Shown: positions 36,449 through 45,463 of the stretch, piece by piece
How the letters are laid out: each line of letters starts with the position of its first letter
How positions within the stretch are numbered: position 1 is the first letter of the stretch
Source of the DNA: Flavobacteriales bacterium
Lineage (GTDB): Bacteria > Bacteroidota > Bacteroidia > Flavobacteriales_F > PHOS-HE28
NCBI GenBank assembly: GCA_016717305.1
Contig: JADKFY010000010.1
Span: forward strand, 1 to 64,000
Length of the DNA: 64,000 bases
Direction of reading: 5' to 3'
Position numbers and translations under genes: made by a program
The notes under the pieces: generated by a model
Seen by the model: only the letters and a program-made list of their open reading frames with translations
The model's database searches: none
Told to the model about the DNA's origin: nothing

Positions 36449-37503
36449 GGAGGGTGTTTCCATTCGTGGTCCTCTTGCACTTAGGGAACATCACGATCGC
36501 CCAAGTTTCGCCCTACACGGGGTTGGCGGTGGTGCCACCTGATAGCACAGGCAGTTACCGACTGTTGATCGGTGGACACTTCCACGGGGCCAGCAGCAAC
36601 ACCAGTGGGTTTCCCGCGGCCACCTTGCTTGCCAATATCGGAACGCTCAATGCCACGAACGCCAACGTATTCTTGAGCACCGGTGATCTTTTCCTGCGTC
36701 CGGATCGTGACAGCGTCCGCTATACTACCGCTCTCTTCGAAGAGTTGAAGTTGCCTCTTTTCAACGCACCGGGTAACCACGATCTGGAAGGTAGCGCATA
36801 CCATTCCGCAACCCGTATGCCAGTGATGATCCCAATGGGTGGGGATCGCATCATCCTATTGGACACCGAGCGGGACAACAGTGATGTAAGCGGTGATCAG
36901 CTGCAACAGATCATAGATGCCGAACAAGCCGCAACTGAAGGTCACTTGCGACACCTGTTCATCATAAGCCACAGACCGGTCTGGTCAGAGGGCGAACCGA
37001 AGTACGGAGACCTCTTCAGAGGCAATACGCGATCGCTCACCGGGAGCAATTTCAAAAAGGACGTGCTCCCTGTATTGCAACGGATTGCCCAGCATGCAAA
37101 CGTGTATTGGATCAGTGGTAGCATGGCGGGCAGGGCGCCGGCCAGTATTTTCTTTCAGGAGCACGAGCAGGGCATCACGTTCATCCAAAGTGCAATTCGC
37201 GACGAATTGCGCGATGCCGTACTGATCGCGGATGTTTCGAAGCTTCCATCCTCCTCCGGAGAGGGCGAAGGGGTGAGGCCCCCCAGTGTTAAATGGACGG
37301 GCCTATCGCTTACGGGCCAACCCCTGGAACCTGTTCAGAGCTACGATGCAGCATGGTGGAAAGCACATCAAGGCACAGCCGAACCGTTCGCTTGGAGACG
37401 CATCCCCTATTTGATCAAAAAGACGGTAACCAACCTGAACTACTGGTATGGGTTCGGCACCGCAGTGTTGCTGCTACTATTGGGTTGGCGCATCCGGAGA
37501 TAG
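36445..37503 (+). CDS. Membrane-anchored calcineurin-like phosphoesterase
   Basis: 352 residues: signal peptide (MRRVFPFVVLLHLGNITIA|Q), then the metallophosphoesterase motifs LIGGHFHGASS, FLSTGDLFLRPDRD, NAPGNHDLEG (GNHD at residues 110-113), RHLFIISHRPVWSEGEPKYG, and a C-terminal helix GFGTAVLLLLLGWRIRR that should hold it in the inner membrane facing the periplasm. A low-complexity loop SSSGEGEGVRPPS interrupts the domain around residue 270. It overlaps the CotH-beta-helix gene by 4 bp (ATGA). Its substrate may be a phosphoprotein or phosphoglycan; that pairing is inference. Confidence 0.8.
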   Translation: MRRVFPFVVLLHLGNITIAQVSPYTGLAVVPPDSTGSYRLLIGGHFHGASSNTSGFPAATLLANIGTLNATNANVFLSTGDLFLRPDRDSVRYTTALFEELKLPLFNAPGNHDLEGSAYHSATRMPVMIPMGGDRIILLDTERDNSDVSGDQLQQIIDAEQAATEGHLRHLFIISHRPVWSEGEPKYGDLFRGNTRSLTGSNFKKDVLPVLQRIAQHANVYWISGSMAGRAPASIFFQEHEQGITFIQSAIRDELRDAVLIADVSKLPSSSGEGEGVRPPSVKWTGLSLTGQPLEPVQSYDAAWWKAHQGTAEPFAWRRIPYLIKKTVTNLNYWYGFGTAVLLLLLGWRIRR

Positions 37504-37613
37504 GAGAATAAGTTCCACAAAAAGCAACCTCCATGCACCGGACTTTATAGCAACCCGGTCGTGCATCCAACGTCATTGGTTTAGATTTACCCGCTCCAGC
37601 GAACCAAAGAAGA

Positions 37614-38549
37614 ATGTCACGTATCCTAGTTACCGGAGGTGCCGGATTTATTGCAAGCGACCTCGCTCTACGGCTTGCCGAAGATCCCAAGAACGAGGTG
37701 GTGGTCGTGGACAATCTGCTCACTGGTGAGATCGGGCACATCCATTCACCGGGCCACAAGAACCTCCACTTCATCAAGTGTGACGTGAACCGCTTCGAGG
37801 ACATCAGTGGGGTGTTCTACGCCTACCGTTTCGACCACGTTTTCCACTATGCCGCTATGGTGGGTGTAAAGCGGACCACGGACAATCCGGTGCAAGTCCT
37901 CAGGGATACGGACGGGATCCGGAACATTCTGGACCTCTCGAAGAACACGGGGGTCAAACGCGTCATCTTCAGCAGCAGCAGCGAGGTGTATGGGGAACCG
38001 GTGGAGATCCCTCAGAACGAGAAGACCACACCGCTCAATTCCAAGCTCCCTTACGCGATCGTGAAGAACATCGGAGAAGCTTTCCTTCGGTCCTACCACA
38101 AGGAATACGGGTTGGATTACACCATCTTCCGCTTCTTCAACACCTACGGACCCAAGCAGAGCAAGGATTTTGTGGTGGCCAAGTTCCTTCGGGCTGCGGT
38201 CAACAACGAGGACATTACCCTGTATGGCGATGGAATGCAGACGCGAACGTTCTGCTACATCGATGACAACCTGGATGCCTGCCTTAACGCCTACCACAAG
38301 GGTGAAGTGATGAACGATGTCGTGAACATCGGATCCGACAAGGAATTCACCATCAAGGAACTCGCCCAGCTCATCATCGAGGTTGTGGGCAGCAAGTCCA
38401 AGATCGTTCATCTGCCGGCCTTGGAAGAAGGGGATATGACCCGTCGCATGCCTGATGTGACCCGCATGCGCAAGTTGTTGGGTCGCGAACTGCTGCCTTT
38501 GCGCACGGGCTTGGAGCGGATCCTGGCCAGTGGCATTGCACAGGGGTAA
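37614..38549 (+). CDS. NAD-dependent nucleotide-sugar epimerase/decarboxylase (extended SDR)
   Basis: 311 residues: MSRILVTGGAGFIASDLALR is the NAD-binding loop (GxxGxxA), HVFHYAAMVGVKRTTDNPV, VIFSSSSEVYGEPVEIPQN (catalytic Ser), YAIVKNIGEAFLRSY (YxxxK) and FFNTYGPKQSKDFVVAKFLR. The SSSEVYGEP and NTYGP blocks resemble UDP-glucuronate decarboxylase and related 4,6-dehydratase/epimerase enzymes, but the exact reaction is open. The TAA stop overlaps the A of the next ATG by 1 bp, coupling it to the asparagine synthase homologue. It follows a 110-bp gap that may hold a promoter (TTTAGATTTAC near 37579). Confidence 0.85.
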   Translation: MSRILVTGGAGFIASDLALRLAEDPKNEVVVVDNLLTGEIGHIHSPGHKNLHFIKCDVNRFEDISGVFYAYRFDHVFHYAAMVGVKRTTDNPVQVLRDTDGIRNILDLSKNTGVKRVIFSSSSEVYGEPVEIPQNEKTTPLNSKLPYAIVKNIGEAFLRSYHKEYGLDYTIFRFFNTYGPKQSKDFVVAKFLRAAVNNEDITLYGDGMQTRTFCYIDDNLDACLNAYHKGEVMNDVVNIGSDKEFTIKELAQLIIEVVGSKSKIVHLPALEEGDMTRRMPDVTRMRKLLGRELLPLRTGLERILASGIAQG

Positions 38550-40438
38550 TGTGCGGGATCACCGGTATTTTCGGGCTCGAAGGGTTTGACAAGGCGGAGG
38601 GCTCCGTGGGCCGCATGAATGATGCCTTGGCCCACCGCGGTCCAAATGCATCCGGACTGTGGCGTGGATCGAATGTGGTACTTGGACATCGTCGGCTCAG
38701 CATCATCGACCTATCGTCGGCATCAGACCAACCCTTCCATTCCTCCGATGGCCGGTTCGTTATCGCATTCAACGGCGAGATCTACAACTACCGCTCTTTG
38801 CGAGCCGAACTTGTCGGGCTTTTGGGTGAAGAAGCTTTCCGAACGAACAGCGATACGGAGGTGCTCTTGAATGCCTATGTCCAATGGGGTTCCGGTTGTT
38901 TGCCTCGGCTGGAAGGCATGTTCGCCTTTGCCGTTTGGGATGTGAAGAATGAAGAGCTCTTCTTGGCTCGCGATCGCATGGGGATCAAGCCACTGTATGT
39001 GTATCGGAATGATCAACACCTGGTGTTCGCAAGCGAGATCAGGGCCCTGCTCGCTTCGGAACTGGTTCCTCGAGAATTGGATCCTGACGGCTTGGTGGAC
39101 TACCTACGCTACCAGACCGTGCATGCGCCACGCACCATGGTAAAGAATGTTTCCATGTTGCGTGCTGGTCATTTCCTGCGCATCACCGACCAAGAGGTCA
39201 CAGAGGAACGTTGGTATGATCCAATTGAGGCATCCCGGAAATACCCGGGGGAAGCGCCCTTGGAAGTGGTTCACAAAGAAGTGAAGGAACGGTTGACCAA
39301 AGCGGTGGAAAAACGACTCGTGGCCGATGTGCCCTTCGGTGCATTCCTCAGTGGCGGGATCGATTCCAGTGCGGTCGTCGGGCTCATGGCAATGTGCTCC
39401 ATGGAACCGGTCCATACCTTTTCTGTGGTCTTCGAAGAGGAAGAATTCAGTGAAGAACGTTATGCGCGGATCATCGCCAAGAAATTCAATACAGAGCATA
39501 CCGTGATCCGCTTGCAACCAGCGGACATGCTTCGCGAATTGCCCGCAGCCTTGGCCGCCATGGATCACCCGAGCGGTGATGGCCCCAACACCTACGTCGT
39601 TAGCAAGGTCACCAAGGCAGCGGGGGTCAGCATGGCATTGAGCGGTTTGGGTGGCGATGAACTGTTCGCAGGCTACCCGGTTTTCAAGCGCACGTTGGCA
39701 TTATGGAACAAGCGCTGGGTCACCCAGTTCCCGTTGGGCTTGCGCAAACTGATCGGACAAGCGGCGATCACCGCGAGGCCCTCCGTGGCCACGCGTAAAT
39801 TGGCCGAGCTCCTCAAGCTCGACACTTTCTCCGTGGATGATACATATCCCGTTTCCCGCTTGGTACGCACCGATCGTGAACTGGTTGAAATGGTGCAGCG
39901 GCAAACCTTTCCAGTTAATGCCGTGGCTGTGGAAATGGAGTGCCAGATCCGCACACTGAAAGGCTATTCACTTCCATTCCTTAGCCAAGTGGCAGTGGGT
40001 GAACTAAGCACCTACCTGCAAGATGTCCTATTGCGAGACACCGACCAGATGAGCATGGCGCATGCACTGGAAGTACGCGTCCCTTTTCTGGATCATGATC
40101 TGGTGGAATACGTGCTGGCTGTTGGCGACGATCTGAAATACCCACATCAACCCAAAAAGCTCTTGGTCGATTCCTTGGGCGATCTTCTTCCGCGCGAGAT
40201 CATCGACCGTCCTAAAATGGGCTTCACACTGCCGTGGGAGCTCTGGATGCGCGTGGAACTACGATCATTCTGCGCAGAGCGTTTGCAAGCATTGGGCAAG
40301 CGCAAGGAATTCCGCCTCGGGGTTATGGACCGGCTGTGGTCACGTTTCCTCGCCAAGGACCCTGGTGTCAATTGGGCACGGCTTTGGTCATTGGTGGTCT
40401 TGGAGGATTGGCTTCAGAGGAATGGGATGGAGAAGTGA
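38549..40438 (+). CDS. asnB: Glutamine-hydrolysing asparagine synthase homologue
   Basis: The 629-residue protein begins MCGITGIFGLEGFDKAEG with the N-terminal nucleophile Cys2 of the class II glutaminase domain; LAHRGPNASGLW, FNGEIYNYRSLRAEL and NSDTEVLLNAYVQWG complete it. The synthetase domain has FLSGGIDSSAVVGLMA (SGGIDSS PP-loop at 268-274, ATP binding) and LSGLGGDELFAGYPVFKR. Length and motifs match AsnB. In polysaccharide loci such proteins (WbpS-type) often amidate a uronic acid of the glycan rather than make free asparagine. The coupled epimerase upstream favours that reading here, as inference. Confidence 0.88.
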   Translation: MCGITGIFGLEGFDKAEGSVGRMNDALAHRGPNASGLWRGSNVVLGHRRLSIIDLSSASDQPFHSSDGRFVIAFNGEIYNYRSLRAELVGLLGEEAFRTNSDTEVLLNAYVQWGSGCLPRLEGMFAFAVWDVKNEELFLARDRMGIKPLYVYRNDQHLVFASEIRALLASELVPRELDPDGLVDYLRYQTVHAPRTMVKNVSMLRAGHFLRITDQEVTEERWYDPIEASRKYPGEAPLEVVHKEVKERLTKAVEKRLVADVPFGAFLSGGIDSSAVVGLMAMCSMEPVHTFSVVFEEEEFSEERYARIIAKKFNTEHTVIRLQPADMLRELPAALAAMDHPSGDGPNTYVVSKVTKAAGVSMALSGLGGDELFAGYPVFKRTLALWNKRWVTQFPLGLRKLIGQAAITARPSVATRKLAELLKLDTFSVDDTYPVSRLVRTDRELVEMVQRQTFPVNAVAVEMECQIRTLKGYSLPFLSQVAVGELSTYLQDVLLRDTDQMSMAHALEVRVPFLDHDLVEYVLAVGDDLKYPHQPKKLLVDSLGDLLPREIIDRPKMGFTLPWELWMRVELRSFCAERLQALGKRKEFRLGVMDRLWSRFLAKDPGVNWARLWSLVVLEDWLQRNGMEK

Positions 40439-40511
40439 GGGCTGACAGTTCTTTATCAGCCTAACCCGCCCAGCACTGTACTACGAGATAATGCTCCGCA
40501 CTCGTCGGATT

Positions 40512-40712
40512 ATACCATTTCGCAGTAAGGAGTAGGCCAGAGATGCGCCGTGATCTTTTCGCATGGCGATACGGCAGGGTCGTTGCAACGCCGAAGGCGT
40601 GGACCGCAGGGTGCGAAGCAACCGAGGGCCGGAGCTACGGAACGATCCTGTCGGAGAAGCCAGGTGGAAAGATCACAAGTAGATCGGCCTAAGCCTTACT
40701 GCGAGATGGTAT
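40512..40712. repeat. ~200-bp imperfect inverted-repeat element (MITE-like or structured RNA)
   Basis: The left end ATACCATTTCGCAGTAAGG (40512-40530) and right end CCTTACTGCGAGATGGTAT (40694-40712) are inverted copies with 18 of 19 bases matching. Inward, the arms continue to match in patches: GGCC, then GTGATCTTT, GGC, and AGGxTCGTT on both sides. The centre carries a smaller hairpin (CGCCGAAGGCG, near 40590). There is no convincing gene inside. This fills most of the 398-bp gap between asnB and the convergent DUF6089-like gene. It could be a mobile palindromic repeat or a transcribed structure. Confidence 0.65.
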
Positions 40713-40788
40713 TAGCCCCCTTCTCCTTGGGAGATGGACCTAAGGTGGGTTTGCATTCCACCCCTCTTCTTGGGTGAGGAGAAAAGAA

Positions 40789-40818
40789 AAGGGCCACCTC
40801 TTTCAAGGCAGCCCTTTC
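40789..40818 (-). terminator. Rho-independent-type terminator of the DUF6089-like gene
   Basis: AAAGGGC (40789-40795 region) and GCCCTTT (40811-40817) form an inverted repeat around CACCTCTTTCAAGGCA, with an inner partial stem. Read on the - strand it lies ~20 bp after the stop at 40837 and is followed by TTTTCTTTTC, a T-rich run. Confidence 0.65.
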
Positions 40819-40836
40819 TGAATTCAGATCTCGTTC

Positions 40837-41805
40837 TTAGAACTTGGCGCGGCTCTTACGGCCAACACGCTTGTTCCCGCGCATCCAGTTGTACCGTTGG
40901 CGATAGAAGTTAGATTGGCCGCGCAGCACGTAGCTGTAGGTAAAGGTCAGTGTCAAATAGCTATCGTTATGGGTGGGGTCCCCTCGAACGTTCTCCTTCT
41001 TAGGGGAAGGACCGCCCGAATCGTAATAACCATAGTTGTCGGGATGGGGCAGCGTGTTGTCCAGTGCGTAAGCGAAATTGCTCTGGTCGGCCATCTGATC
41101 GGAAAGACCATTAACTCCTTCGGGCAAGCTAGCCGGGTCCTTGTAGGTGGTGCTCACATCATCCAGATAATCAGAGAAGGTGGTACGCCAGCCCATGTCC
41201 ATCCCGAACCTGTGGCGGCGTGCTTTGGTAATATGGAATCCAAGGCCCACCGGGATGGCAAGTCCGAAACGAGAGTAATTGGCCAACTCGGTGTTCAAGG
41301 GTTGCAGTGTGTAGAATTCGCCTTGGCGGTTCAACTGGCCTTTAGGGTTGCTGTAATAGGCGGCAATACCGACATAGCCGAAGAGGCGGAAGTCCATCCG
41401 GTAGCGGCCTTGTCCACCCAGGTCATTATCTTGATAGATCGTGAACTCGGGTCTGACGTACAACTCGAACATATCGTTCCGGAAGTTCAGGTTCCGTCCA
41501 ACCCGAGGGCGGTAGGTCGAAAGCGCATCTGCACCTTGGATCCTTAAATACATCAGCCCGGCATTCAATGAGAACATGCGGTTCAGCTTTCTCCGCGCGA
41601 AACCACCAATGGCCCAGCGAGTTTGGCTCAACTTCATGTCCCACACGAAATCGCGGCGGGGCTGGTCGGTACCACCCATTTCCCCCAAGTAGTTCGCAGC
41701 TCCAACGTGAACACCGAAGTCCCAAGCGTATTGGGCAGAAGTGTCCTTACCGAACAAGGTTACTACACCGAGTAGAAATGCAATGCGTAATGTTTTCAAG
41801 CTCAT
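40837..41805 (-). CDS. DUF6089-like outer-membrane beta-barrel protein
   Basis: The ATG at 41805 gives 322 residues with a signal peptide (MSLKTLRIAFLLGVVTLFGK...SAQ). FGVHVGAANYLGEMGGTDQP is the conserved opening of the Flavobacteriales DUF6089 family, followed by alternating amphipathic strands (NAGLMYLRIQGADALSTYRP, FELYVRPEFTIYQDNDLGG, FRLFGYVGIAAYYSNPKGQL, GMDMGWRTTFSDYLDDVSTT) and a C-terminal strand-rich TLTFTYSYVLRG. The tail is very basic (GNKRVGRKSRAKF). It is an expected eight-strand-type outer-membrane barrel; function unknown. The longer frame to 41916 was rejected because it only adds non-signal sequence. Confidence 0.78.
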   Translation of the reverse strand: MSLKTLRIAFLLGVVTLFGKDTSAQYAWDFGVHVGAANYLGEMGGTDQPRRDFVWDMKLSQTRWAIGGFARRKLNRMFSLNAGLMYLRIQGADALSTYRPRVGRNLNFRNDMFELYVRPEFTIYQDNDLGGQGRYRMDFRLFGYVGIAAYYSNPKGQLNRQGEFYTLQPLNTELANYSRFGLAIPVGLGFHITKARRHRFGMDMGWRTTFSDYLDDVSTTYKDPASLPEGVNGLSDQMADQSNFAYALDNTLPHPDNYGYYDSGGPSPKKENVRGDPTHNDSYLTLTFTYSYVLRGQSNFYRQRYNWMRGNKRVGRKSRAKF

Positions 41806-42188
41806 GTCAATAGGGTGGCACGCCGTGTACCATCGGGCAAACATAATAAAGATCCCGCTGGCATCGCCAGAAAGGGCCAGATAGAATATCAACAACCTTC
41901 TACGGTAGGACATCAATTGGGGTTGTGCCCAAGGTCTTTAACCACCTTTTACTGACACCGCGGACCTCCGTGCCGAAATTTCGAGATGGTTGGATATGAA
42001 CATCCTTTATTTGGGATTTCCACGGTGCGCGGGTCGACCCTTGATCCACCATGGTTTTGTGAATTATGACTTGGGTCTTAGGTATTGCCTTTGGCTTTGC
42101 CACCTATCACCTGCACTTGCCCTTGTATTTTCCATTACGGGTTGCCTTTCTTCATTCGTCCCCAATTTCCCTCCTTTACTTTTGGCCC
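41806..42188. other. Divergent intergenic region
   Basis: These 383 bp separate the - strand DUF6089-like gene from the + strand nitronate monooxygenase-like gene. Frames enter from both sides without start or family signals. I see no RNA gene, repeat or clear TAnnTTTG promoter with a matching upstream TTG. It presumably holds two divergent promoters. Confidence 0.4.
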
Positions 42189-43148
42189 ATGCCCGGTCCA
42201 TCCCGTATTCCCGAATTGTTCGGCACTCGATACCCTCTGGTACAAGCGGGAATGATCTGGTGTTCCGGTTGGGAATTGGCCTCCGCAGTAAGCAATGCCG
42301 GAGGACTTGGGATCATCGGTTCCGGGTCCATGTATCCGGATGTATTGCGAGAGCATATCCGCAAATGCCAGGCGGCAACCAGCAAGCCTTTCGGTGTGAA
42401 CGTGCCCATGCTTTACCCCGATGTGGAAAAGCACATCCGAACGATCATTGAAGAGAACGTACCGATCGTTTTCACCTCCGCTGGTAACCCAAGTACATTC
42501 ACTTCGATGCTGAAAAAGCAAGGAAGGACCGTGGTGCACGTGGTCAGTAGCGTGAAATTCGCGTTACGTGCACAAGCTGCCGGGGTGGATGCCGTTGTGG
42601 CCGAAGGTTTCGAAGCCGGCGGGCACAACGGGAGGGAGGAGACGACCACGTTGGTCTTGGTTCCCATGGTGAGTGATGCGCTCGACATCCCGGTTATCGC
42701 CGCAGGAGGTATTTCCGATGGAAGGTCCATGTTGGCCGCCATGAGCCTCGGTGCTGAAGGGGTGCAGGTGGGAAGCCGTTTCGTCTGTTCGCACGAATCT
42801 TCCGCCCATCCGGCCTTCAAACAGTGCGTAGTGGAATCCGGTGAAGGAAATACTACCCTGACACTGAAGGAGTTGGCGCCGGTTCGGTTGATCCACAACA
42901 AATTCTTCAAGGAGATCCAGGAAGCCTATGCACGATGTGCCGGTCCGGAAGAATTAAAAGCCCTTTTGGGCAGGGCAAGAGCAAAGCGCGGAATGTTTGA
43001 AGGGGATCTGGAAGAAGGGGAGTTGGAGATCGGTCAAGTGAGTGGTCGGATCAATGGCATTTTACCTGCTGCCGCGATCGTGCAAGAGATCATGGAAGAA
43101 TATCAGACGGCCATCCATAGGATCACATCGAGCAAACAATTTGTATGA
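42189..43148 (+). CDS. Nitronate monooxygenase-like FMN enzyme
   Basis: The ATG at 42189 gives 319 residues starting MPGPSRIPELFGTRYPLVQA. The TIM-barrel FMN-binding motifs are QAGMIWCSGWELASAVSNAG, GLGIIGSGSM, VVAEGFEAGGHNGR (phosphate and catalytic-site loop), VIAAGGISDGRSMLAAMSLG and GVQVGSRFVCS. The family oxidises nitronates such as propionate-3-nitronate or acts as an enoyl-reductase (FabK-like). AGGHNG carries the His often used as base. The C-terminal GQVSGRINGILPAAAIV segment also fits. The physiological substrate is unknown. An in-frame hydrophobic extension upstream to 42066 was rejected as unlikely. Confidence 0.85.
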   Translation: MPGPSRIPELFGTRYPLVQAGMIWCSGWELASAVSNAGGLGIIGSGSMYPDVLREHIRKCQAATSKPFGVNVPMLYPDVEKHIRTIIEENVPIVFTSAGNPSTFTSMLKKQGRTVVHVVSSVKFALRAQAAGVDAVVAEGFEAGGHNGREETTTLVLVPMVSDALDIPVIAAGGISDGRSMLAAMSLGAEGVQVGSRFVCSHESSAHPAFKQCVVESGEGNTTLTLKELAPVRLIHNKFFKEIQEAYARCAGPEELKALLGRARAKRGMFEGDLEEGELEIGQVSGRINGILPAAAIVQEIMEEYQTAIHRITSSKQFV

Positions 43149-43206
43149 AAGCAGCATGTGGCGGCAACATCCAATGGGCATTGTACGTCTTTATCATGTG
43201 GATAGG

Positions 43207-45291
43207 ATGAAGGTGATCAGGTGCTATGCAACGCAGTTCGTTATGGGGCTGGCGGCTGGGACCGTTCTTCTCATTTCGTCGTTTTCGGCATCTGCCGCTG
43301 TTGGCCCGCCAGCGTTGCAATGCGCCTCGGTATCGTCCAATGGAGATGTGACTCTTTCATGGGACATTCCGCCTGATCCGTTGACTGAGTTTGCTTCATA
43401 CCAGATATGGACGTCCGCCGCGGCTGCGGGTCCGTATGTTCTGTTGATGAATGTGCCCGTCTATGCACAGACCACTCAGCTCCATCTTGGGGCGAATGCG
43501 GACACCGGACCGCGTTTCTACTATATGACAACGACCACTGGCGGTCCATCCCCTGAGGTCTCCGCTTCTAGCGATACGGTAGCCACGCTATTCCTCCAAG
43601 TATTCCAAAGCGCGCCGTTGGGAAGCGCCGATCTCAGTTGGAACAGTTTGTCCCCCGCACCATCTGCCAACGATTCGTTCATCGTTTGGCTGGAATATCC
43701 ACAAGGGATATGGACCGAATTGGATACTGTTTCCAACACCACATTCTCTTATCAACATGTGGTTTCGGTCTGCGAGGATTCCCTGCACTTCCGGATCGAA
43801 TTGGACGATGCCACCGGTTGTAGTTCCTTCAGCAACCGCAATGGTGATCTGTTCACGGATGTAACGCCGCCAAGTTCACCGGTGATCACGGTCGTTACCG
43901 TGGATACCATCACTGGACTCGCTTCCATCCAGTGGGACCCAAGTCCAGAAGGCGATACCGACGGTTATATCATTGTATTTCAAGCTCCAGGAGGGGCGGT
44001 GGTCATCGACACGGTTTACGGACAGGGTACCACGACCTACGAATGGCCCGATAGTGATGCGGATACAAGGATCGAAGGGTTCACGGTGGCGGCTTTCGAT
44101 ACCTGTTTGACCGGTACGCCTCCCAGTCCGAACACCAGTGCAACACGGCCGATCCACAGTTCCATCCTGCTCAACAACAGTTATGACGCTTGTGCCCTAC
44201 GGGTCTCATTGGGTTGGAACCGTTACATAGGCTGGCCTGCCGTAGGCTATCGCATTTTCGTTCAATTGGATCAAGGTCCATGGCAATTGCTCGCTACGGT
44301 GGACAGTAGCACATTCACGTACGACCACACTGTAACCCCGTTCCATACGTACTGTTATAGCATTGAAGCCATTCGCGGAGCAAGCGCGGTTGTTTCATCA
44401 TCGAACCGGACCTGCGTCATCACGGATTATCCTGGTTTGCCGGCCTTCAATTACATCCGTTCCGTGTCGGTCACAGGGAGCACGGAGATCACCATCATTG
44501 ACAGCGTAGATGCGTTCGCTTCCGTCCAAGGCTATCGATTGGAAAGATCAGCGAACGGGGCCCCATTTGAGGCCGTCCAGACCGTTGGAGTACCCTTTGG
44601 GTCATTGGTGCAATTCGTGGACACTGACGTGGAACCTTCTACCACCGGATACCAATACAGGGTTGCAGTGATCGATGCGTGTGGGAATGGATCGGTCGTC
44701 AGCAACATCGGGGCTAGCATTCTTCTTCAAGCTGTGGCGGACCTTTCCGGGTTCAACAACCTGCGATGGAACGGGTATGTGCAATGGGCAGGAAATGTTC
44801 AGGCCTACGGTATTTTCAGACAAATGGACGGATCCGATCTGGAGCTCGTACACATCTCACCACCGGATCCGTGGGCGTATGCCGACAACGTGAACCTGTT
44901 CACCGCGGGCACGGGCCGTTTCTGCTATCAGGTCAGGGCCTTGGAGATCGGTAATCCTTCTGGGATCAACGCCAGTTCCGAAAGCAACATTGCATGTGCT
45001 GTTCAGGAGGATCTGGTATACATCCCCAGTGCCATAGTAAGGGGTGGTGCGAACCCGATATTCAAGCCGGTGATCTCCTATGCCGACGTCGCCGATTATG
45101 AATTGAGCATCATCAACCGTTGGGGCCAGGTCTTTTGGACCAGCACGGAACCAACCGTTGGCTGGGATGGTACGTACGGTGGAAGTCCGGTCCCAATGGG
45201 CATTTACGCGTACTACTGCCGGTACGAGAATGGTGCTGGCCGACTCTTCGAAAAGCGTGGCACGGTCACCGTGCTATCCGCTACGGATTGA
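43207..45291 (+). CDS. Secreted fibronectin-III-like protein with gliding-motility-associated C-terminal domain
   Basis: The ATG at 43207 gives 694 residues with a signal peptide (MKVIRCYATQFVMGLAAG... SASA|AVG). Five to six FN3-like beta-sandwich repeats follow, each with patterns such as DVTLSWDIPPDPLTEFASYQ, TGLASIQWDPSPEGDTDGYI and LRVSLGWNRYIGWPAVGYRI. The last ~90 residues, DYELSIINRWGQVFWTSTEP through PVPMGIYAYYCRY, are a CHU_C/gliding-motility-associated (T9SS type B) domain, predicting outer-membrane export and surface attachment. It may be an adhesin or matrix protein. It follows NMO by 58 bp, though shared transcription is uncertain. Confidence 0.85.
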   Translation: MKVIRCYATQFVMGLAAGTVLLISSFSASAAVGPPALQCASVSSNGDVTLSWDIPPDPLTEFASYQIWTSAAAAGPYVLLMNVPVYAQTTQLHLGANADTGPRFYYMTTTTGGPSPEVSASSDTVATLFLQVFQSAPLGSADLSWNSLSPAPSANDSFIVWLEYPQGIWTELDTVSNTTFSYQHVVSVCEDSLHFRIELDDATGCSSFSNRNGDLFTDVTPPSSPVITVVTVDTITGLASIQWDPSPEGDTDGYIIVFQAPGGAVVIDTVYGQGTTTYEWPDSDADTRIEGFTVAAFDTCLTGTPPSPNTSATRPIHSSILLNNSYDACALRVSLGWNRYIGWPAVGYRIFVQLDQGPWQLLATVDSSTFTYDHTVTPFHTYCYSIEAIRGASAVVSSSNRTCVITDYPGLPAFNYIRSVSVTGSTEITIIDSVDAFASVQGYRLERSANGAPFEAVQTVGVPFGSLVQFVDTDVEPSTTGYQYRVAVIDACGNGSVVSNIGASILLQAVADLSGFNNLRWNGYVQWAGNVQAYGIFRQMDGSDLELVHISPPDPWAYADNVNLFTAGTGRFCYQVRALEIGNPSGINASSESNIACAVQEDLVYIPSAIVRGGANPIFKPVISYADVADYELSIINRWGQVFWTSTEPTVGWDGTYGGSPVPMGIYAYYCRYENGAGRLFEKRGTVTVLSATD

Positions 45292-45452
45292 TCAACCGTA
45301 GTTTGATCCATTTCAGTCCTTCTTGCCCATTACTGTGGGTGTCGGGTCAAAGTTTTGCTCTCCATTTACATCGAGGAAGCCTTAGTTGATATGTTTCCGC
45401 CTCTTCCCGATCGGCGATCAGGGTCCAATTTCGGCCATCGCATCCCGAACCG

Positions 45453-45460
45453 TACTTTTG
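45453..45460 (+). promoter_or_regulatory. Candidate -7 box (TACTTTTG) directly before guaB
   Basis: TACTTTTG fits TAnnTTTG and lies only 3 bp before the guaB ATG at 45464. If used, transcription would begin at or within the start codon, implying a very short or absent leader. No good TTG is seen at the upstream distance. Confidence 0.35.
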
Positions 45461-45463
45461 TGC

